This document shows, piece by piece, positions 21,720 through 31,515 of a stretch of DNA of 64,000 bases. Position numbers and translations under genes: made by a program. Origin of the DNA: Lampris incognitus (Eukaryota; Chordata; Actinopteri; Lampriformes; Lampridae); contig NC_079212.1 in NCBI RefSeq assembly GCF_029633865.1, forward strand, positions 105,125,961 through 105,189,960, written 5' to 3'. Each line of letters starts with the position of its first letter. Position 1 is the first letter of the stretch. The notes beneath the pieces were generated by a model. The model was not told where the DNA came from. It searched no databases and saw only the letters and a program-made list of their open reading frames with translations.

Positions 21720-24700
21720 CTGAGAGGGAGGATGGAAAGTGTCGATAGTAGAGAAAGAGAGGGAGGTGGGAAATTAATGTAGGGCAAAAGAGTGAGACAG
21801 AAAATGACAAAAAAAAGACAAAAACTAAATTTCTGCAGTGAAAGTACTTTTTCCAACAAACATGCTGACAAATAACTGTTACTGAAGAAATTCAGAGGAC
21901 CAAGGAACAGATGAGACTTGGAGGTGTACCAAAGAAAATTACCTTTCCAATTGCAGACAATACTTCACTGTGGCAGATACCATCACTAGCGCCACCTGAT
22001 GGGTTAATATAGAAATACATGGTACCCACTGGTACTGTTGAAACTGCAGTTGGACATTTGTAGCTCCCTATTTGATTTTTTCCCCTCAAATTCTGTTCCA
22101 TTTTTTCCCCAATTTTCGGTCTTCAGTTTTTTTTTATTTCAAATTTTTGTCTTTTTACCCGTATTTTTACTGTAAAAAAAGCTTGTGTAGTCAAGTAAAA
22201 TAATGAAAAGAAAAGCAAACTGGCAGCGTTTCTCAAAACAAAAATATATATTTTTTTGGATTTCCCTCCCCCCCAACTGTATCCGGCCAATTACCCTACT
22301 TGTTCGAGCCGTCTCGGTCACTGCTCCACCCCCCTGCCGATCCCAGGAGGGCTAGAGACTACCATGTCTCCTCCGATACATATGGAGTCGCCAGCCGCTT
22401 CTTTTAACCTGACAGTGAGGAGTTTCGCCAGGAGGACATAGTGCGTGGGAGTATCATGCTATTCCCCCCAGTTCCCCCTCATCCACGAACAGGCACCACG
22501 ACCGACTAGAGAAGGTGATACTGCAGCAACCAGGACACACACCCACATCCAGCTTCCCACCCGCAGACACGGTCAATTGTGTCTGTAGGGATGCCTGACC
22601 AAGCCGGAGGTAACACGGGGATTTGATCCGGCAATCCCTGTGTGGTATGCAACGGAATAGATCGCCACGCCACACAGTCACCCCCTCAAAAAAAATTTTT
22701 TAGATTTTTTTTTGGAGCCGTCGTCTTCTAAAATGCTGGTTGGTCTGACATTTTTTTCTCTATCCCATACAGGCCCACATCCATTCAATTTGCACCGCTG
22801 AGCTCTGTATCATCATCTGCCTGACTGTAACAGCTCATACTGTTTATCAAATCTTAAAAATCTGTGCATTTCTGTGTCAACATCTGATATCTGTTTATAA
22901 CTTTATCTCCATTTCGTGATTAAGTCCATGTTTTCTGCATCGTCGAAATCAGTGGGGTGCAAAAATGTGGGCAACCTGGTTTAAATGTCTGTTACAACTG
23001 ATGTCTAAGTGATCAAAATCAAACCTGAACTCTAAATGGTACAAAGTTAAACATAAGACCTTTCCGCAAATTTAAAACAAAAAGAGTGCTTTTTTGTTTT
23101 TGTTTTACGCTGTTTTTAAATGATAAAAAAAGGACAGGGCAAAAGTTTGGGAACCCTTTTGGATTATTCGTTACTAGAGATACACCGATTGATCAGCTGG
23201 TGACCGGACTCGGACGATTTTCAGCTTGATCTGCCATGACCGGTATCCGGCTGGTCAGTCTCAGATATATCCGATTCTGTGCCGGTCAAATTTATAAGGA
23301 TGCGCTGCACGATGGTTCACATTGTGCACACAGTGGCACAGACATTAATATCACAGCCATACACACGCTAAAACGTGTCACTGAAAACCGTTGTTTACTT
23401 TTGGAGAGTAAAACATGTTAGACAAAGTGGGATATATTGCAATTCATTTTCAGATGGATTTTATTTGTACAAAAAAAAAAAGCTCTTTCCAGTCAACTGG
23501 AGAACTTTTTTATTTTGAGATGATTTAAAAGATGGTTGTGAATCGAGCTACGTTATATGGCTTGGAGACAGTGGCACTGATGAAAAGACAGGAGGCGGCA
23601 GAGTCGAAGATGCTAAGATTTTCATTGGGAGTGACGAAGAAGAACAGGATTAGGAACGATTATATGAGAGGGACCGCTCAGGTTGGACGGTTTGAAGACA
23701 AAGCAAGAGAGGCAAGATTGAGATGGCTTGGGCATGTGTGGAGGAGAGATTCTGGGTATATTGGGAGAAGGGTGCTGAATATGGAGCTGCCAGTGAAGAG
23801 GAAAAGAGGAAGGCCAAAGAGGAGGTTTATGGATGTGGAGAGGGAGGACATGCAGGTGGCTGGTGTGACAGAGGAAGATGCAGAGGACAGGGAGAAATGG
23901 AAACGGATGATCCGCTGGGGCAACCCCTAACGGGAGCAGCGGAAAGTAGTAGTAGTAGTATGAGTGAGAGAAGGTCTTGTAACCTGGTGCAGTTTTGGAG
24001 AAAATGTCTTTATGCATGCTCAATAATCCAGGTAAGAAAATCACACAGTTGAATCACTTCATCTGGACACGTTTATTGAGAGAGAAATGTTTCATCACTC
24101 ATCTATGTGACCTCTTCAATCTCAACTGACTGCAAGTATCCCCACCCTTATAAACAACACAGTGGCATAATGACCGAAAACAACGATTTATTCATATGCA
24201 AATTGCCGTGAGCATTGCCTAGTGTTTCAATGGCCATGTGTACTATTCACAGAAGATTTGGGAATGGTTGCAATCAGAGCATTGTAAGATGGCGATAGAT
24301 GTACTTACTCTTAGGTCCCCCCTTCGGTTCAGGGATGATCGTTCCCTCTTGACATACTAGATGGCCTCTTTGACTCCCCATTCAAACCAGCATTCTTCCC
24401 TATCAAGGGGAGCAGCAGGGAGCAATACCAATATGTACCCTGCCTCTGCCAAATGACTGAGCTAAGCAGGTATGGGCTTGGCTAGTACTTGGGTGGAGAC
24501 CTCCCAGGAAAACTGAGTTGCTGCTGGAAGTGGTGTTGCTGGGCCAGTAGGGGGCAGTCTTCCTTCTGATCGGAATAAAAACAACAAATAACAAATCCCA
24601 ATGCCCCAGTGCAGTGACGGGGACATTGTGCTGTAGGAGATGCCGTCCTTCAGATGAGACGCTAAACCGAGGTCCTGACTCACTGGTCGTTAAAGATCCC

Positions 24701-27700
24701 ATGGCACTTATAGCAAAGTAGGGGGTTCCCTGGTGTCCTGACAAAATTCCCAATCCGGCTCTCTCCATCTGGCCACCCAATTATCCCCCCATGTAATTGG
24801 CTCAATGATTCCTCCCTCTCTACCTCAAGCTGATGTGTGGTGTCCGTTCTGGCACAAAATGGCTGCTGTGCATCACCCAGGTCGGTGCTACAAATTGGTG
24901 GTGGTTGACGTGAGTTACCCCCATCAATATGAAGCGCTTTGGGTGTCTAGAATAAAGCGCTATATAAATGTAACGATTATTATTATTATTATTAAGGATG
25001 TGCACATCCTCTTCCTTGAAAGAGTTGCCAATGGCCTGTAGATGGGTGAAGACTGCAGAGTCCTGGCCTGACGTGTTAGCGCTTCTGTGTTGTGCCATCC
25101 TCTTGGCCAGCGTCCGAAACCAAACAGACCCTAGCCAAGAGGATGGCACAACACAGAAGCGCTAACACGTCAGGCCAGGACTCCGCAGTCTACACCCACC
25201 TACAGGCCAGTGGCCACTCTTTCAAGGGTGAGGATCTCCACATCCTTCATAAGGAGGAACACTGATTTGAATGGGGAGTGCAAGAAGCCATCTATGTGAA
25301 ACGTGAACAACGACCTCTGAACCGAAGGGGGGAGGGCAAAGAGTACATCTGTCAACATTTTACAATGCTGTGATTGTAAACATTCCCGAATCCTCTGTGA
25401 ATAGTACATATGGCCATTGAAACTCAAGTTAATGTTCACGGCAATTTGCATATAACACTGATCGTTGGTTTCGGTCATTATGCCACTGTATTGTTTATAA
25501 GGGTGGGGATACCTGCAGAAAGTTCAGACTGAAGAGGTCATGTAGCTGAGTGACGAAACGTTTCTCTCTCAATGAACATTGAGTCCAGATGAACTGATTC
25601 AACTTTTGTCGATTTTGGAGAAAATGTAAGTTATTTAATAGTAAGTGTTTTATGATGAACATACAATTGAAATTTTCATTAAATAAAAGTTACAAAAATG
25701 TGTATGCTGTCAATTGTAGCTCTTAGAAAAAAATTGGAATGTCCAAAATTGGAATTAACAGGATAGACTTAAAAAAAACAATACAAAAACGAATTGGCCA
25801 ATAAAATTGCAATCGGTGCATCTCTAATTGTTACTTTTTAAAAAAGATGATTATGAAGGCCCAGACCCAGGTGATTTACTCATTAGGGCTTCACTGTAGA
25901 AGGTTTCTCTGTCTGTCCCGTGTATGTATGTAATAATAATTATGTTTGTCAGAGCCACTTTTACCTGCCCAATCAAAGAAAAAGTAGCCCAATCTGGCAA
26001 CACTGCGAAGGAAAAAGAAAACAGGCGAACTTAAGGCTGAAGAGACCACTGCTGCTATGGCCAATCCAAGCGCTTCCTCCTTGTCTCATCCACCGACATT
26101 GTCATCAAGGGAGTGAGACAAGAAGGAGAAAAATCACTTTGAGAGCAAACTGTCTGAAAAAGACTAACATGACTACAGAATAAAAAGCACATTATAACGA
26201 ACTATGATTCTGAACTCATTACTGTTACTTATTTTTACTTGTTAATGTTAATTCTTCTTTAATTGTTATATTCTCAAACTCTTTAATAAATCCTTCTTGC
26301 ACCAAGCTGAATACTACTGAATGCATTAATTCAAATGTGGTACACTTTAGCGTTGAAACAGTTGAATTAATTTTTTGCATACAGTTAGTGTTACTGCTAT
26401 TATTACTGCATACTACTACAATATTGATTGAGAGTTGCATATGAGACCAAAATGACATACTAAATAGTAATAGCAAACTGCAATAGTAAAAAGCAAATTT
26501 TTTTTTTTGGCTGGTAATATCTGTCCAGTAATTTTTTTTTCATCTACCAGCAACCTTGGGAAGTAAGCCAACAAGTGTACCTGGTGGTGTGATTTGTTTA
26601 CATGTGTCCAATTGTGCTTTAGTTAGTGGTTTGATTTCCTTGTATATACCATAACAGCAGGCTAGGTTAGCCAGTGAGAGAAATAGACAATACTTACTTT
26701 TAATTTCCCTAACCAACATCAAGTCTTATTTCATGTTACTTAGTCAGACCTGAACCGTCTGTAACTTGAGATATAATTATTTGAAGTTTAATAGAGCTTT
26801 CACTTGTATTATAAACATTTAAGAGTGATACTGACAGGTTCTGCTCAGTTCTTTCTGGCAAAACTGCTTAACTGGGTTTCATCCATTAGCCTTGCAAAGG
26901 ACCTAAGCAAACAAGAATTTATGTTTAGAATTGTACTGTGATCCATCCCATCTTGTTTACAGTAAAAAATATGTAAACTGCAATAATCGAAAGAAAATCT
27001 ACAACAAAATGCATTTATGTGAATGCATAACACACTCTGTGTGTTGTGAAAGCTTAAAACCTGAGTATGCTTCTCTGGAAAGGCATTCAAACAATTCAAA
27101 TCCAAACAAGTGTAGAAATCATTAAATAAAACCTCTTCACAGCATCTACTATACCTCAACACTGTGAGTCAGGGAACTGTTGGTATTAAAATCAGGACAG
27201 CTCAGTATCAAAGTTACAATGAATCCAATTTCCCCCATCCCTTGCAAGAATGACACGTCTGTTTGATTGAAAACCGAGGTTCTTCTTCAAAGGGCAAACT
27301 ATATCCAACTAGGGTTCAGCTGTAAGCTCTCAAATAGCCTCCGATTTATTTTTTTCCTTTTTTTTGGATTTCCCCCCCTTTTTCTCCCCAGCTGTATCAG
27401 GCCAATTACCCCACTCTTCTGAGCCATCCCAGTCACCGCTCTTCCCCCTCTGCGGATCCGGGGAGGGCTGCAGACTAACACATGCCTCCTCCGATACATG
27501 TGGAGTCGCCAGCTGCTTTTTTTCACCTGACAGTGAGGAGTTTCGCCAGTGAGACATAGCGCGTGGGAGGATCACACTATTCCCACCAGTTCCCCCTCCC
27601 CCTGAACAGGTGCCCCGACCAACCAGAGGAGGCACTAGTGCAGCGACCAGGACACACACCCACATCTGGCTTCCGACCCACAGACACAGCCAATTGTGTC

Positions 27701-28570
27701 TGTAGGAGCGCCCAACCAAGCCAGTGGTAACAAGGGGATTCTAACCACCTTCCCAGTGTTTGTAGGCAACGGAATAGACCACTACGCTACCCAGATGCCC
27801 CTTCTGTTTTTTTTTACCCTTTACTCATCAAAGTAGCAAACCCGCTCATTTTGAGTAACATGGTCACACTCATTCCATTTCTCTTATTTTGAACTAAAAA
27901 CCTTATGGTCCCAACATGAAATATCCAACATTTTAGCGAACATCATCCCAACTCACCCATGCCAGTTGTCCTTGGGGCAGTTGAGTTTGGGCTTAGTGCC
28001 ACTGGCCTCAGGGCAGGTCCGTGAAATCGCTCTGGGAGCCAAGGATTCAGAAACATTCACAGTGCCAGACAAACTGAAGGGTAAATATAAACAGAGACAT
28101 TATAGAAAAAAAAATGTTATCAAGAAACTTTATACCACTTACTAGCCAGTTACACAGTACAGAGCTACCTTTGATAACACTGACGCACACACACAATCAC
28201 ACATTACCAACATGCATACACATTTCTACACTGACGACCACTGACAGCCGATTTCACATAGGCTATTACAGGAATTCTCAACCAGTTTAGACTGTTCCAT
28301 ATATGTAAAATATATGGCATATGTTAAATATAAATATGTAAAAGCATCTTTACTCAAACACGTTAATTTCAGTATTCCTTGGGCCAACTTTTTTTAAATT
28401 TAAATATACAGAGAACGACTTAAGAAGCATTGCTTTGATGCCTTTACGTGTTATAACACTGAAAAGAGCTGCTTGATGCACACACAAACATACCTCTCAG
28501 CATCGACCCTTAGCTTCTTGAAGGCTGTCTGTAGAGTCTCCTCTTCACAGTCCTTTCTTCCTGCCTCCAT
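20741..28570 (-). CDS. oser1: oser1, oxidative stress-responsive serine-rich protein 1 (three coding exons)
   Basis: Coding exons 28570-28494, 28073-27957 and 21719-20741 join in frame to 390 codons plus stop (77 + 117 + 979 nt). The start gives MEAGRKDCEEETLQTAFKKL, where the ETLQTAFKKLRVDA block matches the N-terminus known for OSER1. The second exon ends KPKLNCPKDNWHG. The last exon starts RKTSRGTSRSQRRRRSKSP, is Ser-rich in the middle, and ends in the conserved block [20 protein letters not shown]...MAEMMYT. Human OSER1 is shorter (292 aa); the fish protein is longer in its Ser/Ala-rich middle. The vertebrate protein is nuclear, responds to oxidative stress and has been reported as a FOXO-dependent factor; its biochemical activity is not established. 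The 6.2-kb last intron is loaded with nested transposons. Confidence 0.95.
22253..22686 (-). mobile_element. SINE-B copy in oser1 intron
   Basis: On the minus strand GGCGTGGCGATCTATTCCG (A-box-like) and CCGGATCAAATCCCC (B-box-like) head a body with ACACAATTGACCGTG, ending in a T-rich plus-strand border at about 22253. Same family as 27351-27800. Confidence 0.75.
22950..23166 (+). mobile_element. Possible Tc1-like element left end
   Basis: CAGTGGGGTGCAAAAATGTGGGCAACC resembles a common fish Tc1-like terminus, and a related direct repeat (GGCAAAAGTTTGGGAACCC) follows near 23140, an arrangement like the IR/DR ends of some Tc1 elements. The right end was not found; the hAT element at 23175 begins just after. 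Confidence 0.4.
23532..23961 (+). mobile_element. 5'-truncated RTE-like LINE, 3' end of ORF2
   Basis: The frame 23532-23930 encodes the same C-terminal motif series as the copy at 3706-4052 but starts further upstream (ATLYGLETVALMKRQEAAESKML, then RFSLGV...). It ends with a stop and an AGT-repeat tail. No clear target duplication was found. Confidence 0.85.
24008..25612. mobile_element. Penelope-like foldback element with 15-bp target duplication
   Basis: Two 3' ends of one Penelope-like family lie head to head: a minus-strand arm (24008-25117) and a plus-strand arm (25118-25612). Each arm includes the end of a GIY-YIG-type coding region (LAKRMAQHRSANTSGQDSAV, then THLQA...SFK on each) and the shared 3' non-coding series. 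The whole is flanked by TTTTGGAGAAAATGT at 23993-24007 and 25613-25627, so it inserted as one unit. The family name follows the GIY-YIG endonuclease of Penelope-like elements. The left arm is split by a 5S-derived SINE. Confidence 0.85.
24404..24994 (+). mobile_element. 5S rRNA-derived SINE (SINE3 type)
   Basis: GAGCTAAGCAGG...TTGGCTAGTACTTGGGTGGAGACC resembles the 3' half of 5S rRNA including its internal promoter region. It is followed by a body and a tail AAGCGCTTTGGG...CTATATAAATG(ATT)n. It sits between two halves of the minus-strand Penelope-like coding remnant, which resumes at AAGGATGTGCACATCC. Confidence 0.85.
25835..27350. other. oser1 intron, no further feature seen
   Basis: AT-rich sequence with no recognised repeat or coding signature. 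Confidence 0.5.
27351..27800 (-). mobile_element. SINE-B copy in oser1 intron
   Basis: On the minus strand GGGTAGCGTAGTGGTCTATTCCG (A-box-like) and GGTTAGAATCCCC (B-box-like). The body is colinear with 22253-22686, ending in a T-rich plus-strand border. Confidence 0.78.
27957..28073 (-). CDS. oser1: oser1 coding exon 2
   Basis: Acceptor TTACCCTTCAG and donor GTGAGT on the minus strand. 117 nt, phases match both neighbours. It encodes SLSGTVNV...SGTKPKLNCPKDNWHG, whose end resembles the KPK...WHG stretch of mammalian OSER1. Confidence 0.9.
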
Positions 28571-28603
28571 GCTGGGAGGAGGCAGCTCTGACCAGCCACC
28601 CAG
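28494..28603 (-). CDS. oser1: oser1 exon with the start codon (coding 28570-28494)
   Basis: Acceptor TTTATTTCAG ending at 28604; ATG at 28570-28568; donor GTATGT at 28493. The 33 nt before the ATG are 5' UTR. A 60-bp (TG)n run stands within 10 bases of the acceptor on the transcribed strand. Confidence 0.92.
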
Positions 28604-28610
28604 CTGAAAT

Positions 28611-28612
<2 letters not shown>

Positions 28613-28673
<61 letters not shown>
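28613..28673. repeat. (AC)n microsatellite next to an oser1 splice acceptor
   Basis: About 30 units. On the oser1 strand it reads (TG)n and stands directly upstream of TTTATTTCAG. The intron from 28674 to 29391 shows nothing else. Confidence 0.97.
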
Positions 28674-28677
<4 letters not shown>

Positions 28678-29397
28678 CAGTAGGTTTTATTTATGTACTT
28701 ATTAGAAAACGGGGTTATAACATAAAATGCAACTTGATTGATTGATTGATTATAATACAGCAGTGCTGATTGGCTAGTGGTGTAGCTACTTTGTGTACAA
28801 ATAAATTACAAACCTATCAAGGTGGTATGACGAAGCAGTCTGATCGTATAATGTTCTATGACACAGGCTGTTTTGTTTTTGTTTTTTTTTAATTCTGCTT
28901 TCAACATGAAAGCAACCTGGGCACTTAGTGTACAATAGGGATAATAATGTAAATTGCTACACAGGTGAAACGTTCGTGTAAAAGCCAGATTATTATAGGC
29001 AGTGACGAATCTGCAAATCTAAAGTGAAACTTTCCCTGAAGTCACGGTCAAATGAATAAACCAGTTTTGAAGAATAGCTGAATTGGTGCTGCAGCTAAAA
29101 GGACTCCTGATGAAGTAGCATAGCTAAACAAATTATGTAACCCAACGCTTCACAGAAAACAAATATAAAACATTTCACCCATCCATAGCAACCAGAAAGC
29201 GGTTGTATTCAAACACATGACGGGACCCAGCAATTGCTTCTAAGTCCAGTTACTTGCATTTTATTAAACACTCCCACTCAACTGGCCAACATCAGAGCGT
29301 TAGCTTAGCTCCTGAGGTATTCAGCTAACCAGTTAGCCAGTTGGCTATCCATGAAACGCTGCCTGGTCCTTATCGAACAGAGAAGGTGGATACTCAC

Positions 29398-29540
29398 GGT
29401 TCAGAAAATCCTGGCCACAGTATAAAGAGAAAAATGTCCAGGGCATGCAGGAGGTTTCAGCAGTAAAATGCCCTCGAATATTGAGGTTTCCAGTGCGACT
29501 AGCTTACGGCTAGCTGTAGATCTGTGCCCTCATCGACTGT
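29398..29540 (-). other. oser1: Probable oser1 non-coding first exon
   Basis: A donor GTGAGT (minus strand, 29397-29392) lies upstream of the coding exons. The sequence behind it becomes GC- and CpG-richer. The transcription start is a guess. Confidence 0.45.
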
Positions 29541-29800
29541 CTCCGCGTAAACACCGCAACTGTCTTTTTTATGCCCGTTTATAGTCGACACGACTCATAC
29601 AACGAAATCGCCTGACAAGTAAACCATAAATTTGAAGCCACGGCAGTGATAACCGGGGCGAATTAAGGCCTCTTTCGAGACCTTTCTTCTCTCGGTCGCC
29701 TTGTTTACACTCGGACCAGTCGCAGTGACTCTGCAACAACGCGCACTGGTGGTGACGTAACGCTCACGAAAACATGCGCTTTTTGTCTTGACGTCACCCG
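29541..29800 (-). promoter_or_regulatory. oser1: oser1 promoter region with forkhead and CRE motifs
   Basis: GTAAACA at 29547-29553 and TTGTTTAC at 29701-29708 are forkhead (FOXO-type) core sites. TGACGTAA (29753-29760) and a full TGACGTCA (29789-29796) are CREB/ATF sites. These are sequence matches only. Confidence 0.5.
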
Positions 29801-31140
29801 CTGGTCCCTCGAGGCCCAAAATTGTTAAAATTTTTACTCCCAACACACTGAAAATGTAGACTAAAATGCTAAAATCAAATCTGTTGTGAAGAACTTTGCG
29901 TCGGCATCACAAGTCAAGGACATAGAAGAGACAGTCGGGAAACGCTGCGTGTTATGTGAGGGTTATATAACAGGCAGTTAGACTTGTGCAAGAGAAAATC
30001 AGGTTTGGCACTAAAATACATCCACCTCTCCTTTTACAGATTCACGCTATGCGCAATGTGTCAAAAGACGAGCAAGTTGCTGCCAACAAAGTTCAAAACT
30101 TTGCTGTGGCTTTCTAGGTAGTTCAAGGAATTGCACCAACTTTCTTGCAAACCCATACTAACACATACACGTTCACTTGCCCTATTTGGTCTACCTCTGG
30201 CTACTGTCTATGCCCACTTCAAAAGTCCTTCCCTCTAGGTCAGGACTTTGGCATGAACTCTCTTTTTTTGCACTAGGGTTGTAGACTTGCTTATTTGAGT
30301 CAAGGTCTAAACTCTTTCCCCTTCTTTCTTTGGAGATGGTCCTTAGATGGTCTCTAAACATAACTGGGATACTAATTTGTGGCACTGTCCACCTATTTTG
30401 GAATTCCCTATTATATGTCACTATTGGTGATCTACCTGTTGTGCACTTACATTAATTGCACTTGTCATGATATGCACTCTTACTATTCAGTGCTCTAAAA
30501 GGCCAATACGTTGACACACAAATATCTGCTAATTTCCAACTCTCATGTAAGTTGATTCGGGTAAAAACGTCTGCTGAATGAGAAAATATAAACAATGGCT
30601 ATTTTCTGCCTGTATTCAAATATTGTTTTAGAGGCAACTGTTGTGATTTGTATGAGACGGGGTGCTGGGAAGCATATTTACTGATTTATTTATTTTTTAC
30701 GCATTTGTTAAAGATATTTCTGTCCCTACTTATCCGTCCTTTTATTTAAAAAAAACTTGAAATGTATCAGTTATTATTTTGCATGCAGACAGGCAAAGAT
30801 GTTATCATGAAGTGGTGAAACCAAACAGCGAAGGCTACAAAAATATGAATCTACAAAGTGAGTCCCCAGTTCAATAGTAGAGCTGCAAGATTACCTTTTG
30901 GTGATTGATAACTAAGATTTGGTTTCAACGTCTCTTGCTTTGAAAGTGTGTTGTCCATGATTAAAAAAAACAAAACAAAAAAAACAACAACAAATCAACC
31001 TCTAGAAGATTTATAAAAAAATAACCCACAGCAACAGTGTTAGGCTCTGAGTAACAGGATGCTGACAATGTTCATCTGACCGATGATTTCGGTTTCGATG
31101 CTTGCGAACCTCTATAATTATATGCATATTTAAACAGCGT
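29801..31140. other. oser1-manf intergenic region, nothing recognised
   Basis: AT-rich, no clear repeat or coding sequence. Confidence 0.5.
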
Positions 31141-31149
31141 ACAATGGGC

Positions 31150-31424
31150 TCTAAACCAATCAGCATGCGCCAACTGGACGTTGCTCCCGGAATGTTACAT
31201 TTCTGTCCAATCAACGGGAACTGCGTGGACTACTACAGGAAGTGTCCAAGAACGGAGCCAATGAGATGCCGTTATAGCACGACGTGGAGCAGGAAGCTCA
31301 CGAACAGAAACTGTGCGTTTGCCTTACCGGCGTTCTGTTCTGGGTATAGTTTATGTGTATACATTCTATTTAAGTCATTTTCGGCCGTGGTTAAGAACTA
31401 TTAAGCTAATTTATTCGTGTAGAA
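31150..31424 (+). promoter_or_regulatory. manf: manf promoter and 5' UTR region
   Basis: CCAAT boxes at 31156, 31207 and 31258, and ACGTGG at 31282-31287. ACGTGG is the core bound by XBP1 and ATF6 in unfolded-protein-response elements. No perfect ERSE (CCAAT-N9-CCACG) was found. Confidence 0.5.
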
Positions 31425-31515
31425 ATGCTGTGTCTAAGTGGGTTATCGATGATGGCTATTGCGCTTGCTCTTGTGCCTAACAGCGCTGAAGCGTTGAAGG
31501 AGGGTGAATGCGAAG
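31425..31515 (+). CDS. manf: manf exon 1 (signal peptide)
   Basis: ATG at 31425, 30 codons plus one base, donor GTGGGT. It ends in GECE just before the second cysteine. Confidence 0.93.

Larger units (their letters stand above)
23175..25826. mobile_element. hAT-type deletion derivative hosting nested insertions
   Basis: TAGAGATACACCGATTG at 23175 and CAATCGGTGCATCTCTA ending at 25826 form hAT-like terminal inverted repeats. The flanks TTCGTTAC (23167-23174) and ATTGTTAC (25827-25834) match at 6 of 8 positions. Inside lie an RTE-like LINE fragment and a Penelope-like foldback, leaving only about 600 bp of its own sequence. Confidence 0.75.

Noticed and set aside
20741-21871. 376-codon ORF with apparent N-terminal membrane segment
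   Set aside because: The first 50 codons are upstream of a good splice acceptor and replaced by two exons with the true OSER1 N-terminus.
24404-24994. A 5S rRNA gene
   Set aside because: Only a diverged part is 5S-like and it continues into a SINE body and ATT tail.
28451-28672. 73-codon minus ORF starting in the TG repeat
   Set aside because: Read-through of a microsatellite into the true oser1 start exon.
31102-31404. 100-codon ORF before manf
   Set aside because: Overlaps the promoter and 5' UTR, no protein similarity; probably chance.
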